Shown here piece by piece: positions 59,811 to 64,000 of a stretch of 64,000 bases of DNA. The position numbers and the translations under genes are program-made. This stretch comes from Stomorhina lunata (taxonomy: Eukaryota > Arthropoda > Insecta > Diptera > Rhiniidae): the NCBI GenBank assembly GCA_933228675.1, contig OW121744.1:114909600-114973599 (forward strand), given 5' to 3'. Below the pieces are notes generated by a model. The model searched no databases. It was not told where the DNA came from and saw nothing but the letters and a program-made list of their open reading frames with translations. Positions within the stretch are counted from its first letter, which is position 1. Every line of letters starts with the position of its first letter.

Positions 59811-61574
59811 GTCTGTGTCTGTCTGTGTCTGTCTGTGTCTGTCTGTGTCTGTCTGTGTGTCTGTCTGTGTCTGTCTGTGTCTGTCTGTGTCTGTCTGTGT
59901 CTGTCTGTGTCTGTCTGTGTCTGTCTGTGTCTGTCTGTGTCTGTCTGTGTCTGTCTGTGTCTGTCTGTGTCTGTCTGTGTCTGTCTGTGTCTGTCTGTGT
60001 CTGTATCTGTCTGTCTGTGTCTGTCTGTGTCTGTCTGTGTCTGTCTGTGTCTGTCTGTGTCTGTCTGTGTCTGTCTGTGTCTGTCTGTGTCTGTCTGTGT
60101 CTGTCTGTGTCTGTCTGTGTCTGTCTGTGTCTGTCTGTGTCTGTCTGTGTCTGTCTGTGTCTGTCTGTGTCTGTCTGTGTCTGTCTGTGTCTGTCTGTGT
60201 CTGTCTGTGTCTGTCTGTGTCTGTCTGTGTCTGTCTGTGTCTGTCTGTGTCTGTCTGTGTCTGTCTGTATCTGTCTGTGTCTGTCTGTGTCTGTCTGTGT
60301 CTGTCTGTGTCTGTCTGTGTCTGTCTGTGTCTGTCTGTGTCTGTCTGTGTCTGTCTGTGTCTGTCTGTGTCTGTCTGTGTCTGTCTGTGTCTGTCTGTGT
60401 CTGTCTGTGTCTGTCTGTGTCTGTCTGTGTCTGTCTGTGTCTGTCTGTGTCTGTCTGTGTCTGTCTGTGTCTGTCTGTGTCTGTCTGTGTCTGTCTGTGT
60501 CTGTCTGTGTCTGTCTGTGTCTGTCTGTGTCTGTCTGTGTCTGTCTGTGTCTGTCTGTGTCTGTCTGTGTCTATCTGTGTCTGTCTGTGTCTGTCTGTGT
60601 CTATCTGTGTCTGTCTGTGTCTGTCTGTGTCTGTCTGTGTCTGTCTGTGTCTGTCTGTGTCTGTCTGTGTCTGTCTGTGTCTGTCTGTGTCTGTCTGTGT
60701 CTGTCTGTGTCTGTCTGTGTCTGTCTGTGTCTGTCTGTGTCTGTCTGTGTCTGTCTGTGTCTGTCTGTGTCTGTCTGTGTCTGTCTGTGTCTGTCTGTGT
60801 CTGTCTGTGTCTGTCTGTGTCTGTCTGTGTCTGTCTGTGTCTGTCTGTGTCTGTCTGTGTCTGTCTGTGTCTGTCTGTGTCTGTCTGTGTCTGTCTGTGT
60901 CTGTCTGTGTCTGTCTGTGTCTGTCTGTGTCTGTCTGTGTCTGTCTGTGTCTGTCTGTGTCTGTGTCTGTCTGTGTCTGTCTGTGTCTGTCTGTGTCTGT
61001 GTCTGTCTGTGTCTGTCTGTGTCTGTCTGTGTCTGTCTGTGTCTGTCTGTGTCTGTCTGTGTCTGTCTGTGTCTGTCTGTGTCTGTCTGTGTCTGTCTGT
61101 GTCTGTCTGTGTCTGTCTGTGTCTGTCTGTGTCTGTCTGTGTCTGTCTGTGTCTGTCTGTGTCTGTCTGTGTCTGTCTGTGTCTGTCTGTGTCTGTCTGT
61201 GTCTGTCTGTGTCTGTCTGTGTCTGTCTGTGTCTGTCTGTGTCTGTCTGTGTCTGTCTGTGTCTGTCTGTGTCTGTCTGTGTCTGTGTCTGTCTGTGTCT
61301 GTCTGTGTCTGTCTGTGTCTGTCTGTGTCTGTCTGTGTCTGTCTGTGTCTGTCTGTGTCTGTCTGTGTCTGTCTGTGTCTGTCTGTGTCTGTCTGTGTCT
61401 GTCTGTGTCTGTCTGTGTCTGTCTGTGTCTGTCTGTGTCTGTCTGTGTCTGTCTGTGTCTGTCTGTGTCTGTCTGTGTCTGTCTGTGTCTGTCTGTGTCT
61501 GTCTGTGTCTGTCTGTGTCTGTCTGTATCTGTCTGTGTCTGTCTGTGTCTGTCTGTGTCTGTCTGTGTCTGTCT
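59811..61574 (+). repeat. 10-bp minisatellite CTGTCTGTGT (about 176 units)
   Basis: Nearly pure repeat of CTGTCTGTGT with occasional CTGTATCTGT or CTATCTGTGT variants and a few register shifts (59855, about 60960-61000, about 61285). Because the unit has no stop codon, very long open frames run across it on both strands (Ser/Val/Cys/Leu-rich or Thr/Asp/Arg/His/Gln-rich); these are not genes. Confidence 0.98.
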
Positions 61575-62646
61575 ATTGAATGCACGATAACGCCTAAATG
61601 AAAAGAGCTATGCCACTGAACCTTGGCAGAGATATTTTTCCTCTCTTTGAAAATTTTGGTATTAAAATTGGGCAAAATCGGTTTTCATTTGACCATAGCT
61701 CCCGTATAACCTCTTCTAGGCTAATCGCTTATTTTCTAATAAATGACAAATTATGATGATAAAATTTGGTATGTAGAAGTTTTGCGTAAGTACTAGGCAG
61801 CATATAAAATTTCGCTTGTCCTTTTTTCTCCAACTTATAACTGTGACCACCCTAAATCCCCATATACATGTAAAATATTTCAATTCCATAAAAAAAAAAA
61901 TCAAAATTAAAGTGCAAAATAAAAAATTGGCTCTCTAGAGTTTTGCATGTCCTATGACTCTGACCGAATGACTGACTGACTAAACAAAAAATAAAAAAAC
62001 AACGACTGAAATTGAATGAAATGCATTTTGAAACAATGAGTCTCGTCATTGTCGAGGCGTAATTGCGATTAGATTTGCATTACGATAATACCATTGACTT
62101 CATACAAGTTGTGGTCTGCTAAAAAACTCATATTAACTGCAAAAAATAGAAAAAAAATATTTCAGGCATTTCAAATGTCGGACATAATTGCACGATACCT
62201 AGACTGGAAAGTTTTTTGAGGCATAGAAATTCTCAGGGGGCTTTTTAAGGACATTTTTTTCCTTTTCTACTATAGAATTTTTCTAAAACCTTATAAACAT
62301 TTCATTTCTAGTTTTTAAGTTAAATATTTTGCAAATTATTATTTATACTAGAAAAATATTAGATGAACATGTTAAAGGATTTTCTAGAACCTTTAGAAAA
62401 CTATAATTATTTTTGATGTTTTTTTATTTTTTGCAAGAAATACTCAAATGTCCTTTATCGCAGAGAAATGCACTTTATCAATATTGAAATGAAATGCCGG
62501 TTTCGTGTCCAATTTAATTTTTTGTACAAAACCACAAGGTGGTAGTTAGAGTTTAACGCAAAAATTATTTGAATGTAATTTGCAACCTGGGCGATTAAAT
62601 AACAAAATTTTTGTGGAAATATTTGTGAAATTGAGGTACAGAGGAA
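61575..62646. other. Non-coding stretch, nothing recognised
   Basis: No domain in the small minus-strand frames at 61716-62049. Nothing else identified. Confidence 0.45.
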
Positions 62647-62790
62647 AACGATAAATCATAAAAAATAAAAACGATTAATCGTTAAAAAGAAAAACGATTA
62701 ATCGTTAAGAAGAAAAGCGATTAATCGCTATAAAGAAAAGCGATTAATCGCTAAGAAGACAAGCGATTAATCGTTAACAAATGCGAAGAA
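62647..62790. repeat. 23-bp palindromic repeat around CGATTAATCG
   Basis: Five dyads at 62670, 62693, 62716, 62739 and 62762, exactly 23 bp apart, with a decayed copy before and after. The first two are AACGATTAATCGTT, the next two AGCGATTAATCGCT, and the last has a mixed form AGCGATTAATCGTT. Confidence 0.95.
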
Positions 62791-62819
62791 TCGTTTTTAA
62801 AGATTAATAAGATACTACA

Positions 62820-64000
62820 CAAATTTTCTATAGAAAATTTTTCTTAAAAAATTTTACTATAGAAATTTTTCTATAGAAATTTTTTAAAAGAAATTTTTGT
62901 AAAGAAATTTATGTATAGAAATTTTTCAATAGAAATTTTTCAATAGAAATTTTTCTATAGAAATTTTTCTATAAAAATTTTTCTATAGAAATTTTTCTAT
63001 AGAAATTTTTTTATAGAAATTTTTCTATAGAAATTATTCTATAGAAATGTTTCTATAGAAATATTTCTATAAAAATTTTTCTATAGAAATTTTTCTATAG
63101 AAATTTTTCCATAGAAATTTTTCTATAGAAATTTTTCTATAGAAATTTTTCTATAGAAATTTTTCTATAGCAATTTTTCTATAGAAATTTTTCTATAGAA
63201 ATTTTTCTATAGAAATTTTTCTATAGAAATTTTTCTATAGATATTTTTCTATAGAAATTTTTCTATAGAAATTTTTCTATAGAAATTTTTGTATAGAAAT
63301 TTTTCTATAGAAATTTTTCTATAGAAATTTTTCTATAGAAATTTTTCTATAGAAATTTTTCTATAGAATTTTTTTATAGAAATTTTTCTATAGAAATTTT
63401 TCAATAGAAATTTTTCTATAGAAATTTTTTATAGAAATTTTTCTATAAAAATTTTCTATAGAAATTTTTCTATAGAAATTTTTCTATAGAAATTTTTCTA
63501 TAGAAATTTTTCTATAGAAATTTTTCTATAGAAATTTTTCTATAGAAATTTTTCTATAGAAATTTTTCTATAGAAATTTTTCTATAGAAATTTTTCTATA
63601 GAAATTTTTCTATAGAAATTTTTCTATAGAAATTTTTCTATAGAAATTTTTCTATAGATATTTTTCTATAGAAATTTTTCTATAGAAATTTTTCTATAGA
63701 AATTTTTCTATAGAAATTTTTCTATAGAAATTTTCCTATAGAAAATTTTTTATAGAATTTTTTTTACAGAAAATTTTCTATGTAAATTTTTCTATAGAAA
63801 TTTTTCTATAGAAATTTTTCTATAGAAATTTTTCCATAGAAATTTTTCTATAGAAATTTTTTTATAGAAATTTTTCTATAGAAATTTTTCTATAGCAATT
63901 TTTCTATAGAAATTTTTCTATAGAAATTTTTCTATAGAAATTTTTCTATAGAAATTTTTCTATCGAAATTTTTCTATAGAAATTTTTCTATAGAAATTTT
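62820..64000. repeat. 14-bp CTATAG-core array 16 (core only), truncated by the window end
   Basis: The unit TTTTTCTATAGAAA repeats about 80 times with single-base variants. It equals the palindromic core of the 31-bp arrays without their linker. It continues past the end of the window. Confidence 0.96.

Noticed and set aside
59726..61675. 649-residue Thr/Asp/Arg/His/Gln-rich and about 590-residue Cys/Val/Ser/Leu-rich open frames
   Set aside because: They are translations of the 10-bp repeat, which lacks stop codons. No splice signals, start context or unique sequence supports a gene.
13612..64000. CRISPR-like look of repeated palindromes with linkers
   Set aside because: Linkers within one array are the same from unit to unit, the periods are too short, the DNA is eukaryotic, and there are no cas genes. 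These are minisatellites.

Overview
The window looks like nuclear DNA of a calyptrate (blowfly or housefly type) fly. It is very AT-rich, has short introns with GT/AG splice sites and AATAAA signals, and carries degenerate LINE relics. Its best-recognised gene encodes an ERp29/Windbeutel protein close to the Drosophila form. The species assignment is inference. No bacterial or viral gene was seen. Only three protein genes can be supported; roughly 25 kb of the 64 kb is tandem repeat. || Layout. 1-1.34 kb: degenerate tandem repeat of about 320 bp. 3.2-4.05 kb: LINE relics. 4.06-4.51 kb: minisatellite whose unit carries TGAGTCA. 6.2-7.3 kb: degenerate repeats, a LINE tail relic and a tRNA-like (SINE-type) relic. 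9.3-11.4 kb: minisatellite of 11 bp (12 bp at both edges). 13.6-15.6 kb: first 31-bp array. 16.4-17.7 kb: AT-rich simple repeat. 19-31.4 kb: a large head-to-head inverted duplication holding two paralogous secreted-protein genes (minus strand 21124-22118, plus strand 29679-30678), each followed by a 31-bp array and separated by further arrays plus a 29-bp repeat block. 32.2-36.6 kb: 31-bp arrays that switch orientation. 37.8-40.3 kb: AT-rich relative of the arrays, ending at a MITE. 42-49.6 kb: windbeutel (minus strand 43854-44627) among copies of a dispersed repeat that includes a 450-bp foldback, plus a LINE tail and a second MITE. 50.4-58.8 kb: five more arrays of the 31-bp type. 59.8-61.6 kb: 10-bp minisatellite. 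62.6-64 kb: a 23-bp palindromic repeat and a 14-bp core-only array that runs off the end. || The most striking feature is that most minisatellites here appear to be one superfamily. Arrays from 13.6 to 58.8 kb keep a 31-bp period, a palindromic core centred on CTATAG, and usually a CG dinucleotide 20 bases downstream of the start of CTATAG, while the linker between them differs from array to array. Arrays occur in both orientations, and in one place two opposite arrays abut, which would give a long perfect-type hairpin if transcribed. || The three genes do not form an evident pathway. Windbeutel is an ER folding/trafficking factor. The two paralogues are secreted cysteine-rich proteins of unknown role, possibly of the DUF725/TsetseEP family, and they show signs of gene conversion in exon 2.
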